Assembly (NCBI RefSeq): GCF_001563225.1
Contig: NZ_CP014206.1
Coordinates: 1,984,001 to 2,048,000, forward strand
DNA from: Pseudodesulfovibrio indicus
GTDB lineage: Bacteria > Desulfobacterota > Desulfovibrionia > Desulfovibrionales > Desulfovibrionaceae
Direction of reading: 5' to 3'
DNA length: 64,000 nt
Notes under the pieces: model-generated
Told to the model about the DNA's origin: nothing
Seen by the model: the letters and a program-made list of their open reading frames with translations, nothing else
The model's database searches: none
In this document: positions 25,664 through 35,170 of the stretch, piece after piece
Numbering within the stretch: position 1 is the stretch's first letter
Layout: each line of letters starts with the position of its first letter
Translations under genes and position numbers: made by a program

Positions 25664-26950
25664 ATGGAATCCCTCTTCACCACCCTGGCCCCGTTTCTCA
25701 AAGTCCTGTTCGCCTTTTTGATCATGCTCGCGGGCATGCGCTTCAAGATCGGCCTCGGCCTGTCCATCCTGGCGGGCGGCGCGATCATGGGGCTGCTCTT
25801 CGGCATGGGGCTGCTGCCCATAGCCCGGACCGGGGTGCTCGCCCTGACCCAGGAGAAGTTCCTCTTCCTCGCGGCCATCGTGGGCTTCATCCTGATCCTG
25901 AGCGACGCCATGGAGCGGTCCGGCCAGTCCAAGCGGCTCATGGAGGCGCTGTCCGGCTTCCTGACCAGCCCCCGGCTGCGGCTGGTCTTCTTCCCCGCGC
26001 TCATCGGCCTCCTGCCCATGCCGGGCGGGGCGGTCTTTTCCGCGCCCATGATCAAGACCGTGTCCGAGGACATGCGCATCTCCAACTCCGACCGGGCCGT
26101 GCTCAACTACTGGTTCCGCCACGTCTGGGAGCTGATCTGGCCCCTGTATCCGGGGATCATCCTGACCCTGGCCCTGGCGGACATCCAGATTATCGACCTC
26201 ATCTCCTACACCTGGCCCGGCACCCCGATCATGCTCCTGGCCGGCTGGATATTCTTCCTGCGGCCCGGCGTGCTGGGGGCCAAGGATTTGGCCATCCCGA
26301 TGCTGCCGGTCAAGCGCAGCAAGTCCGCCGCCCTGCGCGAAGGGCTGCCGCTGCTCATCGCCATCGTCGGGGCCATCGGGCTGGAGACGTCCATCGCGGC
26401 GTTCGCCCCGACCATCCCCTTCGAGCTCGGCGTGGTGGCCGCCCTGGCCGGTGCCGTGGTCTGCGTCATGGTCCAGAACACCCAGCTGGGGCTGAAGTTC
26501 CTGCGCGACGTGCTGACCAAGAAATCCCTGTGGTCCATGATCTTCGTCATCACCGCCATCTTCGTGTTCAAGGACATCCTCCAGGCCGCGGGCGTGGTCG
26601 AGGAGATGGCCCGGGTGGCGGGCGGCGAGGCGGCCCTGTTCGCCTCGGCGGCGTTCCTGCCGTTCCTGGTGGGGCTGGTGGCCGGCATCAACGTGGCCTT
26701 TGTCGGCGCGACCTTCCCGCTGCTGCTCGGCGTGCTGGCTTCGCTGGGCATGCAGGACCAGATGATCCCGTACATCGTCCTGGCCACCTTCTGCGGGTTC
26801 ACCGGGGTCATGATCTCGCCCATCCACATCTGCTTCATCCTGACCTGCGAGTACTTCCAGTGCGATCTGGCCAGCACCTGGCGCAAGGTGGTGGGGCCGT
26901 GCCTGGTTTTCCTGGCGTCGGGCGTGGGGCTGTTCTTCCTCTATGTCTAA
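25664..26950 (+). CDS. DUF401-family permease
   Basis: A 428-residue integral membrane protein with about ten to eleven hydrophobic helices. The motifs LPMPGGAVFSAPMI and the second-half counterpart ISPIHICFILTCEYF show the two-fold organisation of the GntP/DUF401-like ion-transporter families. It probably transports an organic anion; substrate unknown. The start is ATG 25664; the region before it to 25616 shows no conserved sequence. No linked catabolic gene. Confidence 0.8.
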   Translation: MESLFTTLAPFLKVLFAFLIMLAGMRFKIGLGLSILAGGAIMGLLFGMGLLPIARTGVLALTQEKFLFLAAIVGFILILSDAMERSGQSKRLMEALSGFLTSPRLRLVFFPALIGLLPMPGGAVFSAPMIKTVSEDMRISNSDRAVLNYWFRHVWELIWPLYPGIILTLALADIQIIDLISYTWPGTPIMLLAGWIFFLRPGVLGAKDLAIPMLPVKRSKSAALREGLPLLIAIVGAIGLETSIAAFAPTIPFELGVVAALAGAVVCVMVQNTQLGLKFLRDVLTKKSLWSMIFVITAIFVFKDILQAAGVVEEMARVAGGEAALFASAAFLPFLVGLVAGINVAFVGATFPLLLGVLASLGMQDQMIPYIVLATFCGFTGVMISPIHICFILTCEYFQCDLASTWRKVVGPCLVFLASGVGLFFLYV

Positions 26951-27041
26951 GGGGGTCGGAATTCCTTGCTCCTTGGTGGGTTTTTAGGTAGATGGCTAAC
27001 TTTGCCGAGGGGACCATACCAACTTTGAGAGGGAGCCGTTC

Positions 27042-27422
27042 ATGAGCCGATACGGGCACATTTTCACCGAGGACATCTTGCGCACCATCTTTCCGCAGGA
27101 GCGGACCGAAGCCTTTTTCGACGCCTTGTTCGGCGACGCCGAAGAAGGAAGCTACGACATCGCCCTGGCCTATGCGGGCGATTCGGGCGAGCAGCTCGAT
27201 TTCGAGTTGCGGCTGACCCAGCGTCCCGGCAAGTGTCTGGCCTGCAACCTGACCTACGGGCTGCCCCAGGTCTTTTCCCGCCATCCGATCATCAATGTGG
27301 GCGGCATCGCCGAGGAAGTGGCCAAACACGCCGGGAGCGACGCAGCCGCCTGGCAGCTCGGCACGACCCGCGAGATTTCCCGCGAGCTGCACGTCATCCC
27401 GCTGACCATCACCTTGGGCTGA
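27042..27422 (+). CDS. Conserved hypothetical protein, Desulfovibrio type
   Basis: A 126-residue soluble protein beginning MSRYGHIFTEDILRTIFPQERTEAFFDALFGDAEEGSYDI, with CLACNLTYGLP in the middle. I recall similar single-domain proteins in desulfovibrios, carried under misleading automatic names, but no function. GAGAGGGAG precedes the ATG. It is monocistronic with its own terminator. Confidence 0.75.
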   Translation: MSRYGHIFTEDILRTIFPQERTEAFFDALFGDAEEGSYDIALAYAGDSGEQLDFELRLTQRPGKCLACNLTYGLPQVFSRHPIINVGGIAEEVAKHAGSDAAAWQLGTTREISRELHVIPLTITLG

Positions 27423-27434
27423 CGCCCGAAGCGC

Positions 27435-27475
27435 GAGAAAAAAACGGCCCGGAGCAATCCGGGCCGTTTTTTTGC
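27435..27475. terminator. Bidirectional terminator
   Basis: A stem AAAACGGCCCGG / CCGGGCCGTTTT with A and T runs on both sides, between convergent genes. Confidence 0.9.
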
Positions 27476-27502
27476 GTCCTGTGCCGGGTTGCCGGTCGGA
27501 GG

Positions 27503-28432
27503 CTAGTGCAGGGAGTCTATCTCCAGGGGCTCGCCCTTTTCCGGGGCCAGGCGCAGGGTCAGGGCGTCCTTGGCGCAGGACAGGGTGCACACCCCGCAGC
27601 CCATGCAGCGGTCCTCGCGGATGAACGCGCCGTTCTTGTCGAAGCCGATGGCCTTGAACTGGCACTTCTGGGCGCAGGTCCCGCAGCGGGTGCACTTGTC
27701 CTGGTCCACCACGGCCAGATAGCCCGACGAGCAGAGCATCTTGATGTCCATGGCGTGGGCCTTCATGGCCCCGCAGCAGCAGGAGCAGCAGTTGCAGATG
27801 GCGTAGAACCGGCCGAGCATGACGTCCTTGAAGAAGGCGTGGGACACGTGCCCGCGCGCCTGTTCGGCCCGGACGATCTCCACGGCCTCGTCCGCGGTGA
27901 TGGCGCGGGTGCGGGAGGGGTGGTGCTCCAGCATGAAGGAGGCGAAGGGGTCGCCGATGAGCAGGCAGACGTCGATGGGCGTGCAGGGATTCTTCATCCC
28001 GGACCGGCAGGGGCAGTCCAGGAGGACGATCTTCTCCGGGTTTCCCAGGATGATCTCTCGGGCGCGGGTGTAGGGCAGGACGCTCTCCGGAATTTCCGTG
28101 TTCACCGGGCGGTCCAGCCGGATCAGCTTGGTGGCCTCGTTAAGGGGCAGGGGTTTGCCGTGGTAGGCATCGCCCCAGGTGGCCTTGTCCTGTCCCAGGT
28201 CCCCGGTTCGGCTCCGGGGGGAGTCCTTGAAGGGGTGCACCCGGTCGATGATGAAGATCAACGGCACCCAGAGCCAGCGCCACCAGGGGTCCTTGTCCCC
28301 GGCCAGGCCGATGTAGTGGTAGCACCAGCGGCCGTAGACGTAGCCGTGGATGAAGTCGAACAGGGACATGCCCTTGTCCCGGCAGGCGCGGTAGTAGTTC
28401 AGGGTCGATTGCTTGACGAAGGGAGGTCTCAT
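27503..28432 (-). CDS. Cys-rich 4Fe-4S ferredoxin-like protein
   Basis: A 309-residue protein. The C-terminal part has two 4Fe-4S binding motifs (CTRCGTCAQKC and CMGCGVCTLSC). Upstream of these lie a CPCRSGMKNPC motif and a dense cluster CNCCSCCCG, giving additional metal-binding possibilities. The N-terminal 120 residues are aromatic-rich with one possible membrane-associated helix (WLWVPLIFIIDRV). Similar proteins are found in sulfate reducers; the redox partner is unknown. Monocistronic on the minus strand, diverging from the DUF202 gene. Confidence 0.8.
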   Translation of the reverse strand: MRPPFVKQSTLNYYRACRDKGMSLFDFIHGYVYGRWCYHYIGLAGDKDPWWRWLWVPLIFIIDRVHPFKDSPRSRTGDLGQDKATWGDAYHGKPLPLNEATKLIRLDRPVNTEIPESVLPYTRAREIILGNPEKIVLLDCPCRSGMKNPCTPIDVCLLIGDPFASFMLEHHPSRTRAITADEAVEIVRAEQARGHVSHAFFKDVMLGRFYAICNCCSCCCGAMKAHAMDIKMLCSSGYLAVVDQDKCTRCGTCAQKCQFKAIGFDKNGAFIREDRCMGCGVCTLSCAKDALTLRLAPEKGEPLEIDSLH

Positions 28433-28555
28433 GGCGGACTCTATTGTTGAAGGTGCAACGAGTATGGTGGGATTGTATCGTTTAAACCCGCGAAGTCAAC
28501 ATCTTGGCGGGCGACAATCCCGCTCCGTTCTGCTACACCGGTGGCGGAGGATGCG

Positions 28556-28945
28556 ATGAGCGACGCGAGCGAAGACCTGAGAACGAGACTGGCCCGGGAA
28601 CGGAACGACATGGCCAGGAACCGCACCCGGTTGGCCAACCGGCGGACCTTTCTGGCCTGGTGTCGGACCTCCCTGGCCTTCATGACCTTCGGCTTCCTGC
28701 TGGAGAAGGTGGACGCCTTCGTGGCCATGCAAAAGTTAACCGTGCCGCCCAAGGTCCTGACCGAGCTGGCGATGCTCGGCAAGTTCGCCTTCCTGGGCGG
28801 GCCGGTGCTCATGTTCTTCGCGGGCTGGCGCTACTACCGGCTGGAGAAGGAGCTCGGCTTCGATTCCGGCGATCTCTACGTGGTCCCGGAGATGCTCCTT
28901 TTCGGCGTCATCCTGGCCAGCGCGGTCATCTACCTGTTCATCTAG
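28556..28945 (+). CDS. DUF202-family membrane protein
   Basis: A 129-residue protein: a charged N terminus with NRTRLANRRTFLAWCRTSLAFM (the DUF202/YidH motif around the first membrane helix) and three hydrophobic helices. ATG 28556 has GGAGG 6 bp upstream; the in-frame ATG 28541 lies before that site. It is followed 7 bp later by the EamA-like transporter gene, so the two are probably cotranscribed. Function unknown. Confidence 0.82.
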   Translation: MSDASEDLRTRLARERNDMARNRTRLANRRTFLAWCRTSLAFMTFGFLLEKVDAFVAMQKLTVPPKVLTELAMLGKFAFLGGPVLMFFAGWRYYRLEKELGFDSGDLYVVPEMLLFGVILASAVIYLFI

Positions 28946-28952
28946 CCCGATC

Positions 28953-29891
28953 ATGTTCCGAATCATCCTCCTCGGCGTCCTGGCCGCGCTCTTCTTTTCC
29001 TCGACCTTTGTCCTGAACCGGGCCATGAGCCTGGAAGGGGGCCACTGGGTGTGGTCCGCCTCTCTGCGCTATTTCTGGATGCTCGCCATGCTCCTCGGCT
29101 GGCTCGCGGCCACGGGTAAGGCCCGGCTGGCGCGGGAGTCCGTGGCCCTGTACCGGAGCCACTGGGTGTTCTGGACCGTGGCCGGGTCCATCGGTTTCGG
29201 GGTGTTCTACGCGCTGATTACCTTCAGTTCGGTGTTCGCGCCGGGCTGGGTGGTGGCCGCCACCTGGCAGACCACCATCCTGGCCACGCCGTTGGTGTTG
29301 CTCGGTTTCGGGCGCAGGGTGCCGCTCAAGGCCCTGGCCCTGACCGCGCTGATCTTCGCCGGGGTGGTCCTGGTCAACATCGAGCAGGCCACCCAGACCG
29401 GGCTGCGCGAGGTGCTCCTCGGCGCCCTGCCCGTGCTGGTGGCGGCCTTTGCCTATCCGCTCGGCAACCAGCTGGTCTGGGAGGCGCGGCGGGGCGAGAA
29501 AACGTACCTGCCCGCCATCGATCATCCGGCCATGGACGACCCGTTCTGCCGGGTGCTGCTCCTGACGCTCGGCTCCCTGCCCCTGTGGTTCGCGCTCATC
29601 CTCTTCACCGCGCCGCCGCTCCCGTCCATGGGCCAGCTGGCCCAGACCGCCGTTGTCGCCGCCTGTTCCGGGGTGATCGCCACCAGCCTGTTCCTGGTGG
29701 CCCGGCACACGGCCTCGTCCACGGCGGAACTGGCCGCCGCGGACTGCACGCAGTCCATGGAAGTGGTCTTTTCGCTGGTCGGGGAGGCGCTGCTCCTGGG
29801 CCACGTCATGCCCGGTCTGCTGGGTTGGCTCGGCATCGGCCTGACCATGGGCGGCCTGACCCTCTACATCACGGTGCAGAGCCGGAGTTAA
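28953..29891 (+). CDS. DMT-superfamily efflux transporter
   Basis: A 312-residue protein with about ten membrane helices in two halves, resembling the multidrug-resistance efflux / EamA group of the drug-metabolite transporter superfamily. The first helix LGVLAALFFSSTFVLNRAM and the second-half CTQSMEVVFSLVGEALLLG are characteristic. Substrate unknown. It follows the DUF202 gene by 7 bp. Confidence 0.82.
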   Translation: MFRIILLGVLAALFFSSTFVLNRAMSLEGGHWVWSASLRYFWMLAMLLGWLAATGKARLARESVALYRSHWVFWTVAGSIGFGVFYALITFSSVFAPGWVVAATWQTTILATPLVLLGFGRRVPLKALALTALIFAGVVLVNIEQATQTGLREVLLGALPVLVAAFAYPLGNQLVWEARRGEKTYLPAIDHPAMDDPFCRVLLLTLGSLPLWFALILFTAPPLPSMGQLAQTAVVAACSGVIATSLFLVARHTASSTAELAAADCTQSMEVVFSLVGEALLLGHVMPGLLGWLGIGLTMGGLTLYITVQSRS

Positions 29892-30065
29892 AGAGTATAG
29901 TCACGAGAGATTCCGCTGCGTTTGCAGGGTGTTCCAACTGGCTGCGTTGTCGGGAAAAATGAATCTCGACGTAGCTCGACTACGCCTGCGATCCTTTTTT
30001 ACCTTCCGCCTTGCCGCTTGAAATACAGTGCGAAACTCGCGTCGAAAATTTCGTCACGACACCCT

Positions 30066-31118
30066 CTAGCCCTCGGGCGGCATGTGGTGGAGGTGCTCCC
30101 CGGCAAAGCCGACGGTCACCTCGGCCCCGGCGTCCAGGCCCCGGCTGAGGACCATGTGCCGGTCCACCAGGGCTGTCAGCATCTGGTCGCCGCAGCGCAC
30201 CGCCGCGGTCCAGGTGAATCCCTCGCGCTCCAGCCGCTCCACGGTTCCGTCCAACGTCTGCCATCCCTCGGGAAAATCGGTCTTGCAGCCCACGAAGGCG
30301 TCCTCGGGCCTGAGGGCCGCGAACCCGGCCTCACGGCGCGGGACTTCGGGCAGCCCGTCGAAGGTCCGCCCGGCAAAGGCGCACAGCCCGTTCGCATAGG
30401 TGGCCGGGAACACGTTGGTCATGCCCACGAAGGCGGCGGCGAACGGCGTGGCCGGACGGCGGAAGATGTTGGACACCGTGTCCTGCTGGTGCAGGACCCC
30501 GTCCTTGATGACCGCGCCGCGCTCGGCCAGGATCATGGCGTCCGTGAAGTCGTGGGTGACCATGAGGAAGGTGGTCCCGGTGGTTTGATGCACGGTCTGA
30601 AGGGTCCGGCGCAGCTCGCCCCGGAACTGCGGGTCCAGGGAGGAGAGCGGTTCGTCCAGCAGGACCACGTCCGGGCGGCAGGCCAGGGCGCGGGCCAGGG
30701 CCGTGCGCTGCTTCTCGCCGCCGGAAAGGTGTTCGGGCCGCCGGTTCTCCAGCCTCGACAGGCCCAGCTCGGCGAGCAGGGCGCGGGCCTCGCGCCGTCC
30801 CTCACGCCTGTCGATACCGTGATACCGCTGGCCGAACATGACGTTGTCCAGCACGGTCAGGTGCGGAAACAGGGCGTGGTCCTGGTAGACCAGGCTGACC
30901 CTGCGCTCCTCCGGGGCCAGCCGGGTGACGTCGCGTCCGTCGATCCGCACGGTCCCGCCGTCCGGGCGGAGCAGCCCGGCCACGGTCTCCAGGACCAGGG
31001 TCTTGCCCGACCCGGTGGAACCCATCAGGGCGAAGAATTCCCCCTTGCGCACGTGCAGGGAGACGCGGTCCAGGGTGAAGCCGGGCAGGTTGATGGTCAG
31101 GTCGGTGAGGCGGATCAT
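30066..31118 (-). CDS. wtpC: Tungstate/molybdate ABC transporter ATPase WtpC
   Basis: A 350-residue ATPase with Walker A GSTGSGKT, signature LSGGEKQRTALARAL, Walker B VVLLDEP and H-loop VTHD, followed by a C-terminal regulatory domain (about residues 240-350). It overlaps the permease gene by 4 bp and energises it. The start is ATG 31118; the longer open frame upstream belongs to a shadow of the permease gene. The assignment to tungstate/molybdate rests on the linked binding protein. Confidence 0.88.
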   Translation of the reverse strand: MIRLTDLTINLPGFTLDRVSLHVRKGEFFALMGSTGSGKTLVLETVAGLLRPDGGTVRIDGRDVTRLAPEERRVSLVYQDHALFPHLTVLDNVMFGQRYHGIDRREGRREARALLAELGLSRLENRRPEHLSGGEKQRTALARALACRPDVVLLDEPLSSLDPQFRGELRRTLQTVHQTTGTTFLMVTHDFTDAMILAERGAVIKDGVLHQQDTVSNIFRRPATPFAAAFVGMTNVFPATYANGLCAFAGRTFDGLPEVPRREAGFAALRPEDAFVGCKTDFPEGWQTLDGTVERLEREGFTWTAAVRCGDQMLTALVDRHMVLSRGLDAGAEVTVGFAGEHLHHMPPEG

Positions 31119-31942
31119 GCGCGTTCCCCCTTGGGCAGGGACAGGGAGCGCAGGAGCAGGAAGAAGAGCATGCTGACCAGGATCAGGATGACGGCCACTG
31201 GCTGGGAGTACTTGAGGCCGTAGGCCGTGAACCGCTCGTACATGAGCACCGGCGCGATCATCGGGTGGTAGGCCACGATGATGATGGCCCCGAATTCCGA
31301 CAGGGCGCGGGCCATGCACATGATCATGCCGACCAGCATGTAGCGCCAGCACAGGGGCAGGGTGACGCGGAAAAAGGTGGCCCCGGCCCCGGCCCCCAGG
31401 GAGCGCGAGACGTTCTCCAGCCGCCGGGGGATGGACTCCATGCCCGACTTGGCCGCGTTGACGTAGAAAGGCAGCCCCACGAACACGAGCACGGCCACGA
31501 TGCCCGTGGTGGTGCCCATGATCTCCACGCCCATGGATTGCAGGAACGCGCCGAAGGCGGTGTTCGGGCTGGTCAGGCCGAGCAGGGCGATGCCCACCAC
31601 CGGGTGGGGGATCATGATCGGCAGATCGACCAGGCTCTCGACCACCTTCTTGCCCGGAAATTCGTTGCGCGCCAGCAGATAGGCCAGCGGGGTGCCGAAC
31701 ACGAAGGCGATGGCCGCTGCCGCCGCCGAGGTGGACATGGACAGCCAGACCGAGCCGAGGACCTCGGCGTCGCCCAGGGTCTCGACGAACACCTCCCAGG
31801 TGGGGCCGGTCAGGGTGGTGGCCATGGGCACGCCGATGAACAGCAGCACCAGCGCGGCCGAGACGAGCATCCACCCCTGGAATATGCGGCCGGGGAGGGA
31901 CCGCATGAAGCCGTTCCCTCCCCGTATTGTCGTTTCAGGCAC
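31115..31942 (-). CDS. wtpB: Tungstate/molybdate ABC transporter permease WtpB
   Basis: A 275-residue inner-membrane permease with six predicted helices and an EAA-type loop (ENVSRSLGAGAGATFFRVTLP) that contacts the ATPase. It lies 3 bp from the binding-protein gene and overlaps wtpC by 4 bp. Two nearby in-frame ATGs (31942, 31906) are possible starts. Confidence 0.88.
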   Translation of the reverse strand: MPETTIRGGNGFMRSLPGRIFQGWMLVSAALVLLFIGVPMATTLTGPTWEVFVETLGDAEVLGSVWLSMSTSAAAAAIAFVFGTPLAYLLARNEFPGKKVVESLVDLPIMIPHPVVGIALLGLTSPNTAFGAFLQSMGVEIMGTTTGIVAVLVFVGLPFYVNAAKSGMESIPRRLENVSRSLGAGAGATFFRVTLPLCWRYMLVGMIMCMARALSEFGAIIIVAYHPMIAPVLMYERFTAYGLKYSQPVAVILILVSMLFFLLLRSLSLPKGERA

Positions 31943-31945
31943 CGG

Positions 31946-32926
31946 CTACTTGGCCACGGTGGCCAGGGGCTTCAGGGATTCGGGCAGCTTGTCCATGCCC
32001 GCCGCGCCAACGCGCACCGGAACGAACGGGGGCTGGCCCAGGTCCTTGAGGATCTTCAGTCCGCCCTCGGGCGAGAACAGGTAGGCCAGGAAGGCGTCGG
32101 CGGCCTCGGAGTTCGGGGCCTTGTCGAGCTTGGTGATGCCGTAGGTGATGGAGGAGCCCTTGCGCTCGATGAAGGTGCCGGGCTTGGAGCCGGTGACCTT
32201 GACCGTGGCCGAGGCGTAGAAGTCGTCCATGGTGTAGTCGCCGAGGTTCAGGTGGCTGTCCAGGGTGACGTACTTCAGGCCGTGCTGCACGGCCACGGAG
32301 AGGTATTCCCAGGCGTAGTCCATATGCCCGGACTGGAGCAGGGAGATCAGCTCCACGGACTTGGGCCGGACGTTCTTCTCGGGCCGGTTGGCCAGGAACT
32401 GGTCATAGAGGCCGGGCCGCTTGTAGAACTTCTCGGCCAGCTGCAGGACCATCAGGGAGCGGTAGCCGCAGGGATCGAGGTTGGGATCTGAGTGGCCCCA
32501 GACCACGCCGTCGCGGAGCAGGATGTCCGCCCAGTTGTCGGAAGTGATCTCATTGGCGAACTTGGACTGGTCCGTGTAGCACAGGACCATCTGGTTGGTG
32601 GCGAAGCGGATGTTCCAGGAGGCGAACTTGGGAATCAGGTTCTTGTCGATGACCACGTAGTCGGCCGAGGCCATGATGTCGGCGGGCTTGCCCACTTCCG
32701 AGATCATGCGGGCCATCTTGGTGGAGCCGCCGGACTCGCGCAGGACGTCCACCTTGGGGTACATGGCCTCGAAGTTCTTCTCGATGGCGTCGAAGGGAAC
32801 GGACAGGGAACCGGCATGGAAGATGATCAGCTTGCCGGACGGCTCGGCCTGGACGTTCCCGGCCGCGACCAGCAGCCCCAGGGTCAGGGCCAGAGCCGCA
32901 AAAACTTTCGTGAAGCGAAAAGACAT
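31946..32926 (-). CDS. wtpA: Tungstate/molybdate-binding protein WtpA
   Basis: A 326-residue periplasmic protein with a signal peptide cleaved after VQA (about 27). The first strand [21 protein letters not shown] and the following [27 protein letters not shown] are the hallmark of WtpA proteins, which bind tungstate with high affinity, rather than of TupA or classical ModA. It is the first gene of wtpABC. The AAGGAG site lies at 32936-32941. The upstream 200 bp contain no ModE-like palindrome that I can see. It probably supplies tungsten to the AOR enzyme encoded 8 kb away. Confidence 0.9.
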   Translation of the reverse strand: MSFRFTKVFAALALTLGLLVAAGNVQAEPSGKLIIFHAGSLSVPFDAIEKNFEAMYPKVDVLRESGGSTKMARMISEVGKPADIMASADYVVIDKNLIPKFASWNIRFATNQMVLCYTDQSKFANEITSDNWADILLRDGVVWGHSDPNLDPCGYRSLMVLQLAEKFYKRPGLYDQFLANRPEKNVRPKSVELISLLQSGHMDYAWEYLSVAVQHGLKYVTLDSHLNLGDYTMDDFYASATVKVTGSKPGTFIERKGSSITYGITKLDKAPNSEAADAFLAYLFSPEGGLKILKDLGQPPFVPVRVGAAGMDKLPESLKPLATVAK

Positions 32927-33096
32927 TTCATGTTCTCCTTGGCTTGTAAGGGTAGAAATATGTTTGGAACAACACAATACAGCCAAGAAGGATTTTGTGT
33001 CAATTGCCTAGTTAAATCATACTCTTAAAGTACGCAATTGGGTCACATTAGGCCCGTTGAGGAGGGGGTTGGGTCATTTCAGTCCCGGGTTTCGGC

Positions 33097-33131
33097 ACAA
33101 AAAAAAGGCTGCGCCGAAACGCAGCCTTTTG
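33097..33131 (-). terminator. Terminator of typA
   Basis: An 11-bp stem AAAAGGCTGCG / CGCAGCCTTTT with a long T run when read on the minus strand, 20 bp past the typA stop. Confidence 0.9.
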
Positions 33132-33149
33132 ATGGCGGTTCAAGGGATT

Positions 33150-34997
33150 CTAGTTCCCGTCCTTGGCCTTTTTCTTCTTTCCTTCCTCACGATGTCGCAC
33201 CAGGGCGGAAAGCTCGGTTTTGCGCAGCCGGATGGACTTGGGGGTGACTTCGACCTCCTCGTCGTCCTTGATGAAGTTCAGGGCGTATTCCAGGGTCATG
33301 GGCTTGACCGGGGTCAGGACCACGGCCTCGTCCTTGCCCGAGGCGCGCATGTTGGTCAGCTTCTTTTCCTTGGCCGGGTTGACGTTGATGTCGTTCTCCC
33401 GGTTGTGCTCGCCGATGATCATGCCCTCGTAGCAGGGATCGCCGGGGACCACGAAGATGCGGCCGCGCGGCTCCAGGTTGAACAGGCCGTAGGCCACGGC
33501 CTTGCCGGAGCGGTCGGAGACCAGGGAGCCGGTGTACCGGGAGGTGAACTCGCCCCGGTATTCGCCGTACCCCTCAAGGTAGGAGTTCATGATGCCGGTG
33601 CCCTTGGTGTCGGTCAGGAATTCGTCGCGGTAGCCGATGAGGGCGCGGGCCGGGACCGAGAATTCGAGGCGCACGCGGCCGGTGCCGTGGTTGACCATGT
33701 TGGTCATGCGGCCCTTGCGGACCTGGATCTTCTCGGTGACGATGCCCATGAAGGCCTCGTCGCAGTCCACGTAGAGGTGCTCGATGGGCTCCAGGCGCTG
33801 GCCGTTCTCGTACTTGAAGATGACCTCGGGACGGCCCACGGAGAGCTCGAACCCCTCGCGGCGCATCTGCTCCACCAGGATGGCCATCTGGAACTCGCCG
33901 CGTCCCTTGACCAGGTAGGCGTCGCGGCCTTCGGTGTCCTCCACCTGGATGGCCACGTTGAGCAGGGTCTCCTTGTGGAGCCGCTCGCGGATCTTGTTGG
34001 TCTGGACCAGCTTGCCCTCCTGGCCCGCCAGGGGCGAGGTGTTGATGCCGAAGCGCATGGACACGGTGGGTTCGTCCACGGTGATGCGCGGCAACGCCTT
34101 GGGGGCTTCCTTGGTGCAGATGGTGTCGCCGATGTGCACGTCCTCGATGCCCGCGATGACGATGATGTCGCCGGGTTCGCAGGTCTCGGCGGGGACGACC
34201 TTGAGGCCGTCGTAGGTCTGGAGCTTGGTGACCTTCAGGGGCACGGTGCGGCCTCCGTCGGCGATGTTCAGCAGCTGGTCGTTGGACCGGGCCACGCCGT
34301 GGTGCACCTTGCCGATGGCCAGACGGCCCAGGTAGTCGGAGTACGAGAGGTCGGAGACGAGCATCTGGAACGGCTCCTCCGGGTCGTGGACCGGGCCGGG
34401 GACCTTGTCCACGATCATGTCGAGGAGGATGTGCAGGTTCTCGCCGCGCTCGTCCGGGGAGTCCATGGCGATGCCGTCGCGGCCGATGGCGTAGAGCAGG
34501 GGAAAGTCGAGTTGGTCTTCGCTGGCGTCCAGGTCGATGAACAGGTCGTAGATCTCGTTCAGCACCTCGTCCGGACGGGCGTCCTGGCGGTCGACCTTGT
34601 TGATGACGACCATCAGGGAGAGGCCCTGCTCCAGGGCCTTCTTGAGCACGAACCGGGTCTGGGGCAGCGGGCCCTCGGAGGCGTCCACCAGCAGGATGGC
34701 GCCGTCGGCCATGGACAGGGAACGCTCCACCTCGCCGCCGAAGTCGGCGTGGCCGGGGGTGTCGATGATGTTGATCTTGGTGTTCTTCCAGCTGATCGAA
34801 CAGTTCTTGGCCGCGATGGTGATGCCGCGTTCGCGCTCCAGGTCCATGGAGTCCATGATGCGTTCGTCCACGTCCTGGCCGTCACGGAAGAGGCCGGACT
34901 GCTTGAACATGGCGTCCACCAGGGTGGTTTTGCCGTGGTCGACGTGGGCGATGATGGCGATATTGCGAAGCCGGTTGTTGTGTACCTTGTTGCTCAT
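33150..34997 (-). CDS. typA: Ribosome-associated GTPase TypA/BipA
   Basis: A 615-residue translational GTPase with G1 AHVDHGKTT, G3 DTPGHADFGGE and G4 INKVDRQDA, followed by EF-G-like domains and the BipA-specific C terminus (VEVTPKSIRLRKTELSALVR). It acts on the ribosome under stress and in 50S assembly. ATG 34997 is chosen because the family starts a few residues before the P-loop and GGAGAA precedes it; the longer frame to 35138 is not conserved. Confidence 0.96.
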   Translation of the reverse strand: MSNKVHNNRLRNIAIIAHVDHGKTTLVDAMFKQSGLFRDGQDVDERIMDSMDLERERGITIAAKNCSISWKNTKINIIDTPGHADFGGEVERSLSMADGAILLVDASEGPLPQTRFVLKKALEQGLSLMVVINKVDRQDARPDEVLNEIYDLFIDLDASEDQLDFPLLYAIGRDGIAMDSPDERGENLHILLDMIVDKVPGPVHDPEEPFQMLVSDLSYSDYLGRLAIGKVHHGVARSNDQLLNIADGGRTVPLKVTKLQTYDGLKVVPAETCEPGDIIVIAGIEDVHIGDTICTKEAPKALPRITVDEPTVSMRFGINTSPLAGQEGKLVQTNKIRERLHKETLLNVAIQVEDTEGRDAYLVKGRGEFQMAILVEQMRREGFELSVGRPEVIFKYENGQRLEPIEHLYVDCDEAFMGIVTEKIQVRKGRMTNMVNHGTGRVRLEFSVPARALIGYRDEFLTDTKGTGIMNSYLEGYGEYRGEFTSRYTGSLVSDRSGKAVAYGLFNLEPRGRIFVVPGDPCYEGMIIGEHNRENDINVNPAKEKKLTNMRASGKDEAVVLTPVKPMTLEYALNFIKDDEEVEVTPKSIRLRKTELSALVRHREEGKKKKAKDGN

Positions 34998-35170
34998 GAG
35001 TTCTCCGATAATAGGTAATAGGCGCACGCGCGCAGGGAAGCGGTTAACCGAAAGCGGCAGGGCTGGCAAGCGGAGATTTCGCGTCGGGTGCGTGAAGCGC
35101 ATTGAATTTCTGGCCGGTTTGTATACAGTAAGCCGCAACCATCCTTAGTCTTACTCGAACGGAGAGCCCC

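Noticed and set aside
33057-35018. A 653-residue plus-strand frame opposite typA
   Set aside because: It is exactly antisense to typA and its translation is a Val/Gly/Asp-rich shadow.
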